Under the pieces are notes generated by a model, which made no database searches, was not told the origin of the DNA, and saw only the letters and a program-made list of their open reading frames with translations. Source: Methylobacter sp. KS41 (lineage in GTDB: Bacteria; Pseudomonadota; Gammaproteobacteria; Methylococcales; Methylomonadaceae). From it: a stretch of 64,000 nt of DNA. The translations under genes and the position numbers were made by a program. Shown here piece after piece: positions 1 to 10,126 of this stretch. The stretch spans positions 992,001 through 1,056,000 of the forward strand of contig PHSP01000001.1 of assembly GCA_002862125.1 (NCBI GenBank), given 5' to 3'. Position 1 is the first letter of the stretch, and each line of letters opens with the position of its first letter.

Positions 1-99
1 ACCACTTGTTTCGATGCGAAAGTATATTATCAATAGCATACTAACTTTTCAGTCTTGCTATAAAGCAAACACTACGGCCTACTTGTCATCCGGCTATTA

Positions 100-3000
100 G
101 TGCTAAATAAAAAGACTTGTACTCAAAAACAAAGCTGGGTGAATCAGATGTTTTCAAAAAAAGAATGGCAAAAGTTGATAGATTGGGTCATGCGTTCGCG
201 CAGTATAAATGTTTGTTTTGAATTCCTGGTTTTTCCCCTACGTTACACTAATGCTTTGGCAATGGTAATACATGGCTTTGGTCATGCCATGATGATATTC
301 CTGATTACTGGTAATCGTAAGACATTTTCGATCGTAACTGTGCTCGAAGGGTTAAAAATTAGCGAATTTTTGAACGGCATGCTTCCATTTAATCCTCTTC
401 CTCAATTTTCAGCTAACCCGCCTAAAATCCCGAATACCGTGCTATCCGGATTACACTGCCGTTTGGTTGCAGTTGGCGGGATGGCCGTAAATCTGGCCAG
501 CATCATCGCCGCTTACCAGCTTTACGGCCCAATAGACCAAGGTTCAATCGGGTTGCATCAGCTGTTGCTCCTGTATTTTATCGTCAGCTCTGGCATGGCA
601 ATGTTTTCGATACCTGACCTTGCCGCTCTGGCAACTGGACAAACCGAGGAGTTTGCCTGTGGGCCGGCGTTTGCGATCCGGTATAGATTAACTGAGGAAG
701 ATAAAAAAACCAGCGGTCTTGCTACGGAACGGTTATTGAACTTGGTCGAAATATTAGCTCGGGAAGCGGCAACCCGGGGCGGGCAATCCGGTGGTTTTTC
801 TTTTATTGCTAAAAAGGCCGGATCTTTATCGATCATTTTTGACAAAGTGGTAAAAGGTAAGCGGCAAGACATCGTCAGGGTACTTTGCCAGCGTTTGGCC
901 GACCTGTTGCGTAAAGCCAAAAAAGAAGGTTATGGCAAAGCCGGCAATTTCGAGGCGGTATTGCTCCATCTACGTTATGCCACTGGCGGCGCTACCCATT
1001 GGCATAATGCCCAGCCGCACTGGTACGAATATTACGACAACATGATGTATCACCGGATCGAAAGCGGACGTTTGATAAGTGCGGAAGGTGAGGTGTTCAA
1101 TATGATCGCGCACAATGGCGACATGGATGGCGTACATCTTGAATTCTCAATTGAGGGCAAATATGTACGGCATTTGTTCACCCAAATGGAAGCGCGGGCT
1201 ATTTTCCAAAAGTTAATGCCGCACACGACTTCCCGTGGCAATTCGGATTCCCGCAGTGTCGCCGAATGGATGGATTTCCATTATACCCAAGGCTTGGCTT
1301 TCAAAGCCATGCGCTACGCCTATTTCACAAGTGCGCTGGATTTTAATCGGGACATTGCCACCGGCCAATTTAAACTTAACGACTTGTACCGTTGGGCCGA
1401 TATTGTTGATTCCGGCATTATCACTGGTTGCAATCAATGTAAAGGCGAAATTCTTACGGATACCGCACAAAGCATCAACGACCTGAATGAAACCATAAAA
1501 AATCATGTCCGTTCCGAGCTGACCGCAGAGCTTGCCAAATCCTTATCCGATGAAATAATCGCAAAATTAATACCCGCTTTTGAGGATGCCTTTTATCAGC
1601 ATGACTTGGCTTGGGTAATGAGCCAGGCTTCACGGAATTTGGTCGGGGAATTCGCGCTGATGGTTTGTACGACGATGGAGCCGCGAATGGGAGTATTTTC
1701 CCTGACTCAGGCTTTTTCAATCGGCCATAATTTCAGTCGTGGGGAAATTTTTGGCAGCGCCGAACCGCAAGGCGTTACCTCGTCCCTGCATTCAGGCGCG
1801 CCAGATGATGAAGCCTTGCAGATCAATCTGGAAGATGGGCAATACGCCATTATTGAATTTTTCTCAACGCCCGGTAAACAGTCGATCAAAATTTATGACC
1901 GGATGCTTGAAGACGATGATTATTCAAAGCCTCCGCAGCCTTCAACCAAGGCCTTGCCGGACATTCGCAGGACAGATTGTTTATGGTTTCCGGTTAACGG
2001 TAACAGTAAAATCGAACGGTCGACGCGCCAAGATCTGCCTGGCGATGAAATTCACCGCGATGTTAGCGAAATCCCCTATATTCTGAGACGGGTTGTCGCT
2101 TCGTTTCAGCCCGATGGGGAAAATGCCGGGACGATGGCCCATTTCTGCCAATGCTTGTTCGATAACCTGTTCGATCCGCGCCGCGATCCAAGAAAATTCG
2201 ATTTGGTCTTGTTTGGAGTTGATTTTAACCAGGACTTGATCGGCGAATTCGCTCTGGCCTTGCAATCGTTATTGCCGGACTTGAAGATTCGCGCGGAAAA
2301 TTCCGGGAATGTCTTGAAAGAAATGAAACGAATCCAGCGTGAAGGCATCGGCGGCTATGATAAAAACACTGTTTTTCTCGGGGTCAGCAATTCCGCTCAA
2401 ACTCAGTCCACGTTGGCAGCCTTCCGTAAAGCGGTGGAACTGGCCGGGCCAAAAGGCTGTTTTGTGTTGACGCAGAGCTTCCTGAATTCCATGAGCCAAT
2501 CCCTAGGGCAAAGCTATGCACCCAGCGAACCGATATTATCCAATACCTTCGTCAACCTAAGCCATTTATCGCCGGATGGAACTAGCGGACGGCGGAGATC
2601 GGAAGCGGCGACTATCGTACCCGTTGCTACCCATGCGGTACTGACGGAAATACTCCTAAATCTGACGGCGCATGCCTTGGAACAACAGTTTATAGAGCCA
2701 GGAGTTTCCATAGGCAATGTCAGGCAAATTAATGTCAGACAAGATCTTCAGCTCCCGGATTTACAAGCCTTCCGGCAGTTTCAAGCCGCTGTCTATGAAA
2801 TCGAAATCCCCAATCGTGTCGGCTTCAACGCAGCCGGACAACCTATCGATTCGCCCGATAACGAAGCAATAGAAAAGGAAGCCTTGGCACGCGCCGAAAA
2901 TACCATCGAGTATGTGCGCTCATACGCTGTATTTGCAGCCTATATTATCGTAGCGACTTTGTTCGGAGTGCCGGTTTTTTCCCTATTGACTTCGCCATTG

Positions 3001-4218
3001 CAATTTATCACAGGAATAAGTTTTGTGGCGCATGCCCTGGATGCGGCTTTGTTTCTTTGCGCTTTATGGCTGATCCATCTGGGATTTCGCTTCTGGCAAG
3101 GACGGCCGGTCTTGGAGCGAATCGGCGCCCGCGCCGAGCTTTATATTGACCGTAAATACATCGCCCGGATAGTGGAACGTTATAACGCCACCCTGTTTTC
3201 CAATGCGCCTGCCTTTTTGACGCCATTCTTCTATTGGGCGGATACGGTAAGGGATGCTTTGCACCGCTACGGTATCCGCGCCCACCGGGGCGTAGTTACG
3301 ATCCACCGCACACCGGACGAACGCATGGGCATCGAAGAAGCGAATAACGCCGCCGAAGAGAATATGGTGTTCGCCCAAATCGGCGGCATCCGTTTTAATC
3401 ACGGCCAACCGCAATCACGCGATAAAGTCCGCTGTAATTCCAGGTACATGAACCGCACAGCCGAAGATCACAAGGCCAGACCTTTCCAAACCGTGCTGTC
3501 CGATAGCCTGGAAAGCTTGCGGCAACAATACGATCAAAAGCTTTCCCCGGAAATATTAAGACTTATCAACAGGCGCTTAATTGATTTGTCAGACGGCTTG
3601 ATTTTTGAATTTGTGGTGGGCAACCGCCGCAAGGATATTATCAACCAAGCGATTTGGGATGTCATAAAATGGCTGCCGGGAGCCGCCTGGATTTACCATC
3701 TGGGGTTGAATTACGGTATTGACCTTAAACTCATTATTGGCGATGCCGATACCGCCAATCAAGCGCAAATCCAATCCACTAAACATCCGGTTTCACCGAT
3801 GGATATTGGCACCAAGACCATGCAATCCAAACCGACTGTTGAGGCCTTGCTGAGCGAGCAAAAATCGTTAAGCGAGCAATCCTTTGCAATCCTGGTATTT
3901 TTTGAAAATCAGCTCGCGATCAATTTACACGGCGGCTCAGAGTCGCCGGAAAACGCCGCCCATAAGCGGGAAATATTGCTGAGGCCGGGCAAGTTCCGTG
4001 AAAAAGGTAAATTAGTCAGCATTAAAGCGCATGACAAAACAGGAAAATATCAAGGCGTAATCCGAATTATTGATGATCAGGAATATTTACAAATCAACAG
4101 CGAGAACAGCGCAAATTCTATCAATATACCGATTGCCGCCCTTACCCCGGAACAGCAACTTTACCTGAAAGAGCAACTGGGCATGACTGCATTCGAAGAA
4201 CTGACGATTGCCGCTTAA
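100..4218 (+). CDS. Membrane protein with internal class-II glutamine amidotransferase and SIS-like domains
   Basis: The product has 1372 residues from a GTG at 100; an ATG at 148 (residue 17) is an equally plausible start. Residues about 45-180 are hydrophobic, with HGFGH at 58-62 and a small-residue segment at 121-140 that recall a membrane-protease fold, but HExxH is absent. From Cys187 (FACGPAFAIRYR) the sequence follows the class-II glutamine amidotransferase (Ntn-hydrolase) plan of GlmS: RGGQSGG at 226-232, RYATGG at 292-297, NAQPH at 303-307, AHNGD at 337-341 and an NSDS aspartate at 383. Residues about 700-864 resemble a SIS domain, with GVSNSAQTQSTL near 761 matching the GlmS LSQSGET region. 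Two or three membrane segments follow at about 941-999, then a soluble tail. The catalytic Cys is internal, so N-terminal processing would be needed for activity. First gene of a three-gene operon. Function unknown; amino-sugar chemistry at the membrane is only an inference. Confidence 0.8.
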   Translation: MLNKKTCTQKQSWVNQMFSKKEWQKLIDWVMRSRSINVCFEFLVFPLRYTNALAMVIHGFGHAMMIFLITGNRKTFSIVTVLEGLKISEFLNGMLPFNPLPQFSANPPKIPNTVLSGLHCRLVAVGGMAVNLASIIAAYQLYGPIDQGSIGLHQLLLLYFIVSSGMAMFSIPDLAALATGQTEEFACGPAFAIRYRLTEEDKKTSGLATERLLNLVEILAREAATRGGQSGGFSFIAKKAGSLSIIFDKVVKGKRQDIVRVLCQRLADLLRKAKKEGYGKAGNFEAVLLHLRYATGGATHWHNAQPHWYEYYDNMMYHRIESGRLISAEGEVFNMIAHNGDMDGVHLEFSIEGKYVRHLFTQMEARAIFQKLMPHTTSRGNSDSRSVAEWMDFHYTQGLAFKAMRYAYFTSALDFNRDIATGQFKLNDLYRWADIVDSGIITGCNQCKGEILTDTAQSINDLNETIKNHVRSELTAELAKSLSDEIIAKLIPAFEDAFYQHDLAWVMSQASRNLVGEFALMVCTTMEPRMGVFSLTQAFSIGHNFSRGEIFGSAEPQGVTSSLHSGAPDDEALQINLEDGQYAIIEFFSTPGKQSIKIYDRMLEDDDYSKPPQPSTKALPDIRRTDCLWFPVNGNSKIERSTRQDLPGDEIHRDVSEIPYILRRVVASFQPDGENAGTMAHFCQCLFDNLFDPRRDPRKFDLVLFGVDFNQDLIGEFALALQSLLPDLKIRAENSGNVLKEMKRIQREGIGGYDKNTVFLGVSNSAQTQSTLAAFRKAVELAGPKGCFVLTQSFLNSMSQSLGQSYAPSEPILSNTFVNLSHLSPDGTSGRRRSEAATIVPVATHAVLTEILLNLTAHALEQQFIEPGVSIGNVRQINVRQDLQLPDLQAFRQFQAAVYEIEIPNRVGFNAAGQPIDSPDNEAIEKEALARAENTIEYVRSYAVFAAYIIVATLFGVPVFSLLTSPLQFITGISFVAHALDAALFLCALWLIHLGFRFWQGRPVLERIGARAELYIDRKYIARIVERYNATLFSNAPAFLTPFFYWADTVRDALHRYGIRAHRGVVTIHRTPDERMGIEEANNAAEENMVFAQIGGIRFNHGQPQSRDKVRCNSRYMNRTAEDHKARPFQTVLSDSLESLRQQYDQKLSPEILRLINRRLIDLSDGLIFEFVVGNRRKDIINQAIWDVIKWLPGAAWIYHLGLNYGIDLKLIIGDADTANQAQIQSTKHPVSPMDIGTKTMQSKPTVEALLSEQKSLSEQSFAILVFFENQLAINLHGGSESPENAAHKREILLRPGKFREKGKLVSIKAHDKTGKYQGVIRIIDDQEYLQINSENSANSINIPIAALTPEQQLYLKEQLGMTAFEELTIAA

Positions 4219-4232
4219 ACGAGTTTATTGCA

Positions 4233-6710
4233 ATGACGATTTTGGCTTTTTTAGTAGCGACCTGTATCAGCGCCTTTTTAACGGTATTGACACTGCGTGT
4301 CAAAAAGCCAGGCGAGCGCTTTATTGTTTTATTGCTTTATTACTTGTTGCTTTGTCTGGCGGCAGGAATCCTGGTTGCCCAACTGTTTGGCATTACCTGG
4401 CATTCCTATTGCCAAATTGCCGCATTTGTATTAATCGGCTTTTTTTGGATGCGGCAAATATGGGTGTCGTCGTTCTGGGGTAAGCTGCTGCATTCAACCG
4501 GGCTAATGGTGCATTTGTTTATCGGCGGTTATCTTTATGCCGCTACGCAAATTCCTTACGCTGACAAGCCATTTATACATATTTCACAAAATGGGCCGCT
4601 ACCGCTAACGATCAACCAATACACGACCCGGCAAATTTCGGGCATGCCCAGCATCACTTTTATTCCCGCTTTGAAATTCGATACATGGAACAGCAATGCC
4701 ATAGCCGAACCTGAAACTAAAAAGCACGGTGATATAACCTCGGTATCTTGGGCAATGATTGACCCTTTAATGCAAAAGGATTCGCATATTCGCAGTGTCA
4801 TGCACCAGTTAAAAGAGGAACAGGAAAGCGCTTTGTCTTCCTTTTTAGCTAATCTCAATGCAGTTTCCGCCGATAGTACGCAAATGCGCCGCCATGCATT
4901 AAATAAGGATCAAATCAACGATCTGATCCGGGAACAGGCCATTTCCCAGGCGCGTTACCAGACGATGTTAGAGACTTGGCGGCTATTGGACCAGGAAGAA
5001 CAGGCTTTCAAGAAACGTCAGGCGGAATCGCGTTTCCACGCCTTACTCGACTTGCTGGAAGACAATAAGGTCGACGAATCGTTTAAAGTCGACTTCATTC
5101 GTTTTATGACTCAACATTTTTCCGGCGATGTCCGTTTGATTAAACCCTTGATCCACATCTACGACCGTCTCGATGAAGAATATCCCCGGCAAAAACGCTT
5201 GAACCAGGTTTTCATGAAGCTGTATATCGCCAAGCGCGAAGCCATTATCGATGCCTTTAAAGCCATAGGTAAACCCGCCTTGCAGCCGCTCAAGGACTAC
5301 CGTGGTAAAACCGTTTCCCATATCACCTATTCTCAGATGCGTCTTGATTTATTTTTGCAGCAGTATTTTGGGGCTGTTTTCCGCCCCCTTTACGCTATAA
5401 TCAAGCCGCAAGTCATCCCGGACTTCCTAAACCGGCAAAAATACCCGCCGCTGCAAAAACTCAGCGGGGCCTCCTTCGAACAGGATAATATCCGCCGGTC
5501 ATTATTGGATTTGGCCGTGGAAAACCTTATCCCCAAAGGGGAAGGCCCTATCATGGGGTTGAATGAAGATATTTTTCAAGCCATTGTCGCGCAATTGCCC
5601 GAAAATGCCTCAAGCATGTCTTATTCTACCCAGATCGATGAATGGCTCATTCATCCAGATCCCGCCATAAGGGCTAATTTGGCCTGGCGTTTGGCGACTA
5701 TCAAATCGCCTTATTCCTTGCCGTTGATATTCGATCTCATGAAAGATCAGCATCCCGACGTGCGCCGCTTTGCCGCCTTGGCTGCCGGCAACTTTGAAAT
5801 TGTTGACTCACAAGGGGCGAATGACCAAAAATTCATTGAAATCATCCGTATGCTGCAAAATTACCGCAGTAACACCGACAGTTTTACGCGCGGTTGGGCC
5901 GTTCTAGCGCTTGCCGGAACCGGCGATAAGCAAAAAGCACTGTACGCCATCGATTTATTATTAAATGACGGCACGGATTCAAACTCAATTGTCGGCTCTG
6001 ATTCTACAGCTTGGCGTAGCGACGAAGAACATGCGGCTATGCAAAGCTGGATTGAAACCTTACGGCAAACACCGGAAGACCTCTGGGTTAAGACCCAAGC
6101 CCTGAATGCCTTGATCGCCATCGATTCTTCAGAATCCCTGGATGTTTTACTGCACTACTTGCAGCATGTTTATGACGTGCATCATGACCGCCCCAGCCTC
6201 TGGCGATATATTATCCCGCATTTAACTTTGCCGCAGGAAGCGGAAAACGCCGAAGATGTGGTGTTCTTTCTGGCTGAAAAACACCATAACGCCGAAACCA
6301 ATACCGGCAAGCAAAACCTGAAAGCTTTACGGATGGCCCTATGGAGAGCCTACGAAAATCACCATTCCGGCGAGTTTTTTCAAGTCCTGAATTTTTTACG
6401 TTATTACAATCGCAACGAATATCAAAATTACATGATGCAAAATGCAGAACAAATACGTATCATGCGTATTGTGGAATACTCGCGAGCGACGTATGGGTTC
6501 TGGCTGATATGCTGGCCGATTTGCCTGATTTGCGTAATGGTCATCAACTACAGTTTGCTGCCGTTACTTAGCGTTAGCCTGCCCGCGCACAATACCCGAT
6601 ACCGCCCTAATCAACGGGCTAATCCGGCCATGGACAGCCGGAATAAAACAGTGCCGCCCCCATCATCCGCTATCGTACCAATCAAAACGACGCAGCAGGG
6701 AAAATCCTGA
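4233..6710 (+). CDS. HEAT-repeat membrane protein
   Basis: The product has 825 residues and begins 14 bases after the preceding stop. About four hydrophobic helices fill residues 1-105. A long soluble region follows, mostly helical and rich in charged residues (about 150-460). Alpha-helical HEAT-like repeats run from about 470 to 680, with units such as HPDPAIRANLAWRLA and HPDVRRFAALAAG. A further membrane segment at about 753-780 is followed by a short polar tail. HEAT repeats usually mediate protein contacts, so a scaffold role for the neighbouring giant amidotransferase-like protein is plausible. The stop overlaps the next start as TGATG, so all three genes are probably translated together. 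I do not recognise a named family for the full length. Confidence 0.8.
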   Translation: MTILAFLVATCISAFLTVLTLRVKKPGERFIVLLLYYLLLCLAAGILVAQLFGITWHSYCQIAAFVLIGFFWMRQIWVSSFWGKLLHSTGLMVHLFIGGYLYAATQIPYADKPFIHISQNGPLPLTINQYTTRQISGMPSITFIPALKFDTWNSNAIAEPETKKHGDITSVSWAMIDPLMQKDSHIRSVMHQLKEEQESALSSFLANLNAVSADSTQMRRHALNKDQINDLIREQAISQARYQTMLETWRLLDQEEQAFKKRQAESRFHALLDLLEDNKVDESFKVDFIRFMTQHFSGDVRLIKPLIHIYDRLDEEYPRQKRLNQVFMKLYIAKREAIIDAFKAIGKPALQPLKDYRGKTVSHITYSQMRLDLFLQQYFGAVFRPLYAIIKPQVIPDFLNRQKYPPLQKLSGASFEQDNIRRSLLDLAVENLIPKGEGPIMGLNEDIFQAIVAQLPENASSMSYSTQIDEWLIHPDPAIRANLAWRLATIKSPYSLPLIFDLMKDQHPDVRRFAALAAGNFEIVDSQGANDQKFIEIIRMLQNYRSNTDSFTRGWAVLALAGTGDKQKALYAIDLLLNDGTDSNSIVGSDSTAWRSDEEHAAMQSWIETLRQTPEDLWVKTQALNALIAIDSSESLDVLLHYLQHVYDVHHDRPSLWRYIIPHLTLPQEAENAEDVVFFLAEKHHNAETNTGKQNLKALRMALWRAYENHHSGEFFQVLNFLRYYNRNEYQNYMMQNAEQIRIMRIVEYSRATYGFWLICWPICLICVMVINYSLLPLLSVSLPAHNTRYRPNQRANPAMDSRNKTVPPPSSAIVPIKTTQQGKS

Positions 6711-8227
6711 TGTTAATCAGTTTTTGCCGCTCGCGATGCTGCGCCTTGGTCTGCATACTGCTCCTTGGATGTGTTTTGTTGAGCGGCTGCATAAAGCTAG
6801 GACCGGAGTTTGAACGGCCAAAAATGTCTGTGCCTGACAATTGGCAAAATAATCATCCAATGGCCGGTAAACGCGTGGATTTCCGGGAATGGTGGAGGTC
6901 ATTCAACGATCCTATCCTGGATCGGTTGATAACAATAGCCTATGAGCAAAACCTGAATTTACAGGTGGCGGCGCTACGGATTATAGAAGCGAGGGCGCAA
7001 CTCGGCATTGCCAAAGGCATGTTGTTCCCGCAAAAACAGCAATTCGGAACGGATTTGTTTTATAACAAGTTGAGCGAAAATATGCCGAACATCAATAGAT
7101 ATTCTTTCGGCACTTTCGATGTTGGTTTCGATACCTTATGGGAAATGGATATTTGGGGTAAATATCGCCGGGCCATTGAATCGGGCAAGGCCAATCTTGA
7201 TGCAACCACTCTCAGCTACGACGATCTTTTGGTCAGCCTGACGGCAGAAGTTGCCGCTACCTACATACAAATTCGCACACTGCAGCAGCGTTTGTTTCTG
7301 GCGAATAATAATGCCGGCATCCAGGCGAAAAGTTTAAAAATTTCTCAGGCACTGCTTCGTAATAGTTTAGGAACCAATTTAGACGTGCAACAGGCGGAAG
7401 CTTTACTGCACGGCACCAAGGCGATGATCGCTTCTCTGGAAACCGGGCTTAGACAAACCCGGAATGCCCTGAGCGTCTTATTAGGCTTGCCACCCATTGA
7501 TATCAGCGGTTTACTCGGTAAGGACATATCTGTTCCCAATGCGGGCGGAGAGATAACAGCCGGCATTCCGGCCGATATGCTGCGCCGCCGCCCGGATATT
7601 CGCCGTGAAGAATTGAAGGCGGCTGCGCAATGCGCCATGATTGGCATCGCCGAAGCCGACTTGTATCCCCGCCTGTCTTTACAAGGCTCGGTTGGAATTG
7701 CATCCAGCAGTGCAAATGGCATGGACATATTCGATGTTCTAGGCGCACAAACCTTAGTCGGTAAATTCGGGCCGACGGTTAGCTGGCCTATTTTACAATA
7801 CGGCCGATTGAAAAATAATGTTCGCATCCAGGATGCGAAATTCGAACAGTTATTGATAGGTTATAAAGAATCGGTCTTGCGGGCGTTGCGTGAAGTTGAA
7901 GACGCGATGATCGGCTATCATAAAGCCAAGGAACAGGTTTTGGAGTTGCAGCAGGGAGTGGACGCGTCTCAACGCGCCGTCAACCTTTCCCTGCTTCACT
8001 ACCGTAACGGAATTGAGGACTATACCCGTGTATTAAACTCCCAGCAATCACTGGTGCAACAGCAGGATAGGCTAACTTCCGCCCAAGGCGATGCCGCCCG
8101 CAATGCCATTGCTCTTTATAAAGCGATGGGAGGCGGCTGGGAAATCCGGCTTGGCAAAGAATTAATTCCCCCCGGCATCAAATCGGATATGATAAAGCGC
8201 ACCGATTGGGGCAAAATGCTTGATTAA
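6710..8227 (+). CDS. Outer-membrane factor lipoprotein, NodT/TolC type
   Basis: The product has 505 residues. A signal peptide ends in the lipobox LLSGC at about residues 22-26, so it is a lipoprotein. It then follows the NodT family pattern: a GPEFERPKMSVPDNW opening, two long coiled-coil outer-membrane-efflux repeats, and the usual ADLYPRLSLQGSVG segment before the second repeat. Such proteins form trimeric exit ducts across the outer membrane for RND, MFS or ABC pumps. Here no pump or adaptor gene is adjacent. Its partners by position are the two large membrane proteins upstream, with which it shares a TGATG overlap. That suggests export of whatever the upstream proteins make or transport, or recruitment of a pump encoded elsewhere. 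Confidence 0.9.
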   Translation: MLISFCRSRCCALVCILLLGCVLLSGCIKLGPEFERPKMSVPDNWQNNHPMAGKRVDFREWWRSFNDPILDRLITIAYEQNLNLQVAALRIIEARAQLGIAKGMLFPQKQQFGTDLFYNKLSENMPNINRYSFGTFDVGFDTLWEMDIWGKYRRAIESGKANLDATTLSYDDLLVSLTAEVAATYIQIRTLQQRLFLANNNAGIQAKSLKISQALLRNSLGTNLDVQQAEALLHGTKAMIASLETGLRQTRNALSVLLGLPPIDISGLLGKDISVPNAGGEITAGIPADMLRRRPDIRREELKAAAQCAMIGIAEADLYPRLSLQGSVGIASSSANGMDIFDVLGAQTLVGKFGPTVSWPILQYGRLKNNVRIQDAKFEQLLIGYKESVLRALREVEDAMIGYHKAKEQVLELQQGVDASQRAVNLSLLHYRNGIEDYTRVLNSQQSLVQQQDRLTSAQGDAARNAIALYKAMGGGWEIRLGKELIPPGIKSDMIKRTDWGKMLD

Positions 8228-8236
8228 TTGCAGAAA

Positions 8237-8602
8237 TTATTCATTCGAGTCCGGGGAACATAATGACTCCGCCCGGCTGCCGACAGGTTGAACAATGCCA
8301 TCCTGATTAACACGCCATCGAAAACGCAACTGCATGCTTTTGTTCATTAAAAACGCCCGTTCTACTTCAAACTTGCCGTCTTCGTTAAACACGCGCCAGC
8401 CCAGATCGCGCTGTGTGTGCGTGTTGATCTTGTCTTTTAACGCATCCTCAATAGTTTTGCCCGGTAGACAATTAGAATTTTTGACGATAATTTCCACGGT
8501 TTTTTCATCAATTTTTGAATGCGCGTTTTTGATTAAAAAAAGCGATCCCATAATAAGAATTAACAATTTCAAAGCTGTCTTGCAATCGGCTATGTATTTC
8601 AT
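8237..8602 (-). CDS. Small exported protein of unknown function
   Basis: The product has 121 residues from the ATG at 8602; a GTG at 8611 would add three residues. A hydrophobic signal sequence (LKLLILIMGSLFLI) is followed by a soluble domain with two cysteines, the second in the C-terminal ESLCSPDSNE. It starts 11 bases after the amt stop and could be the second gene of that transcript. It converges with the outer-membrane-factor gene, with only 9 bases between stops. I do not recognise the family. Confidence 0.6.
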   Translation of the reverse strand: MKYIADCKTALKLLILIMGSLFLIKNAHSKIDEKTVEIIVKNSNCLPGKTIEDALKDKINTHTQRDLGWRVFNEDGKFEVERAFLMNKSMQLRFRWRVNQDGIVQPVGSRAESLCSPDSNE

Positions 8603-8613
8603 ATCAATCACGC

Positions 8614-9909
8614 TTATAAATTGTATCCTTGTTGATCATGCTGGTTGATATCCAGGCCGACGGTTTCGGCCTCTTGGGTTACCCGCATGCCGGTGATCTT
8701 GTCGATTAGTTTAAACAGCAGATAACTAACCAAGCCGCTCCAAAGAATTGTGGTTATAATCCCGAACAGTTGAATTAACAGCTGGCTGAATATGCCGTTT
8801 TGGCTGACAATGCCTATACCGCCCATTGCCGTATCGGCGAACACTCCGGTCAATAAAGCGCCCAGGATGCCACTGACGCCATGCACCGGAAATACATCCA
8901 GGGCATCGTCGATTAACAGCCGTTGCTTGATAAAGTGTATGGAATAAAAGCATGCCACGCCTGCAACAACGCCGATAATGATTGCACCCAGCGGCGATAC
9001 AAATCCGGCACCGGCGGCGATCATGCCTAAACCAGCGACCATGCCTGTCATAGCGCCCAGGACGCTGGGTTTGCCAAATTTAAGCCAGTCCAAGACAATC
9101 CAGGTAATTGAGGCAGCTGAAGCGCACAGGTGGGTCGAAAGCATCGCCATGCCCGCGGAACCGTTTGCCATCAAAGCGCTCCCTGCGCTGAAGCCGTGCC
9201 AGCCGACCCAGAGAATACATGCGCCCATTGCTGTCATGGTCAGATTATGCGCCATGAACGGCGTGCGCGGGAAGCCTTTCCTGGGACCAATGAGCACGGC
9301 GCAAACCAAGGCGGCAATCCCGGCACTGCCATGTACTACAATGCCGCCGGCAAAATCCATCACGCCCTGTCCTGCCAGCCAGCCATTACCCCATATCCAA
9401 TGGCATACGGGAACATAGACCAGCAGTTCCCATAGCACGCAAAACAATAACAACGGAAAAAATCTGACGCGCTCCACAAGCGCGCCCACGATTAATGCCG
9501 GTGCAAAAATAGCAAATGTCAAATGGTACATGGCAAAGACGGATTCCGGCAAATTGCCGACCAGCTTGTCGGCGTCCATATTTAGGAAAAATAATTGCGA
9601 GACTCCACCGATAATGGCCTGCTTGCTGCCGCCATCAGTCAGGGCCAAGCTATAGCCGGCAACAGCCCAGACCAGTGAAATTAATGAAGTAATGGAAAAA
9701 CAGGCCATAATAACCGACAGCACATTTTTGCTGCGGACTAACCCGCCGTAAAACAGAGCCAATCCCGGCAAGGTCATGAACAGCACCAGACCGGCTGAAG
9801 CCAGAATCCAGGCAGTATCTGCCGAATTCAAGCCGTCTCCGGCATAAGCCAGACAGGTATATCCGTACAACATTAGTAAATATGTTATTTTTTGCATATC
9901 TTTAAGCAT
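8614..9909 (-). CDS. amt: Ammonium channel, Amt/Rh family
   Basis: The product has 431 residues with an N-terminal signal-like helix and eleven further membrane helices, the usual Amt length. Diagnostic segments are the opening SADTAWILASAGLVLFMTLPG with FYGGLVRSKN, the first pore histidine in GGIVVHGSAG and the second in DVFPVHG. Amt proteins conduct ammonium/ammonia into the cell and are normally controlled by a PII protein. No glnK or glnB gene lies beside it, which is less common. The start at 9909 is chosen for length; a second Met at residue 5 is possible. The small exported protein at 8237 follows closely. Confidence 0.95.
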   Translation of the reverse strand: MLKDMQKITYLLMLYGYTCLAYAGDGLNSADTAWILASAGLVLFMTLPGLALFYGGLVRSKNVLSVIMACFSITSLISLVWAVAGYSLALTDGGSKQAIIGGVSQLFFLNMDADKLVGNLPESVFAMYHLTFAIFAPALIVGALVERVRFFPLLLFCVLWELLVYVPVCHWIWGNGWLAGQGVMDFAGGIVVHGSAGIAALVCAVLIGPRKGFPRTPFMAHNLTMTAMGACILWVGWHGFSAGSALMANGSAGMAMLSTHLCASAASITWIVLDWLKFGKPSVLGAMTGMVAGLGMIAAGAGFVSPLGAIIIGVVAGVACFYSIHFIKQRLLIDDALDVFPVHGVSGILGALLTGVFADTAMGGIGIVSQNGIFSQLLIQLFGIITTILWSGLVSYLLFKLIDKITGMRVTQEAETVGLDINQHDQQGYNL

Positions 9910-10126
9910 GGTCAGTGTGAATGTCAGGATATCAAAACCTTTATTAACGATACCTCTTTATATTTCTTAAACTTAGAGAAAGTAGCGAGAACAGCTCCAT
10001 CTAAGAGTATTTTCGATATTAGCCCTAATATAATATTGAATCAATACTTATAATAACTCGAACTTCACTACAAAGCCACATCTAGCCGCTTCCAATAATA
10101 AACGCGTCTGAAGGAGCGCAGCATTT
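9910..10126. other. Intergenic region between amt and the efflux operon
   Basis: AT-rich spacer upstream of amt on the minus strand, with runs such as TATTTCTTAAACTTAGAG and TAATATAATATTG that could hold its promoter. I see no gene, RNA or clear terminator. Confidence 0.4.

Noticed and set aside
100-700. Site-2 protease (M50) domain in the giant protein
   Set aside because: The motif is HGFGH, not HExxH, so protease activity is not supported.
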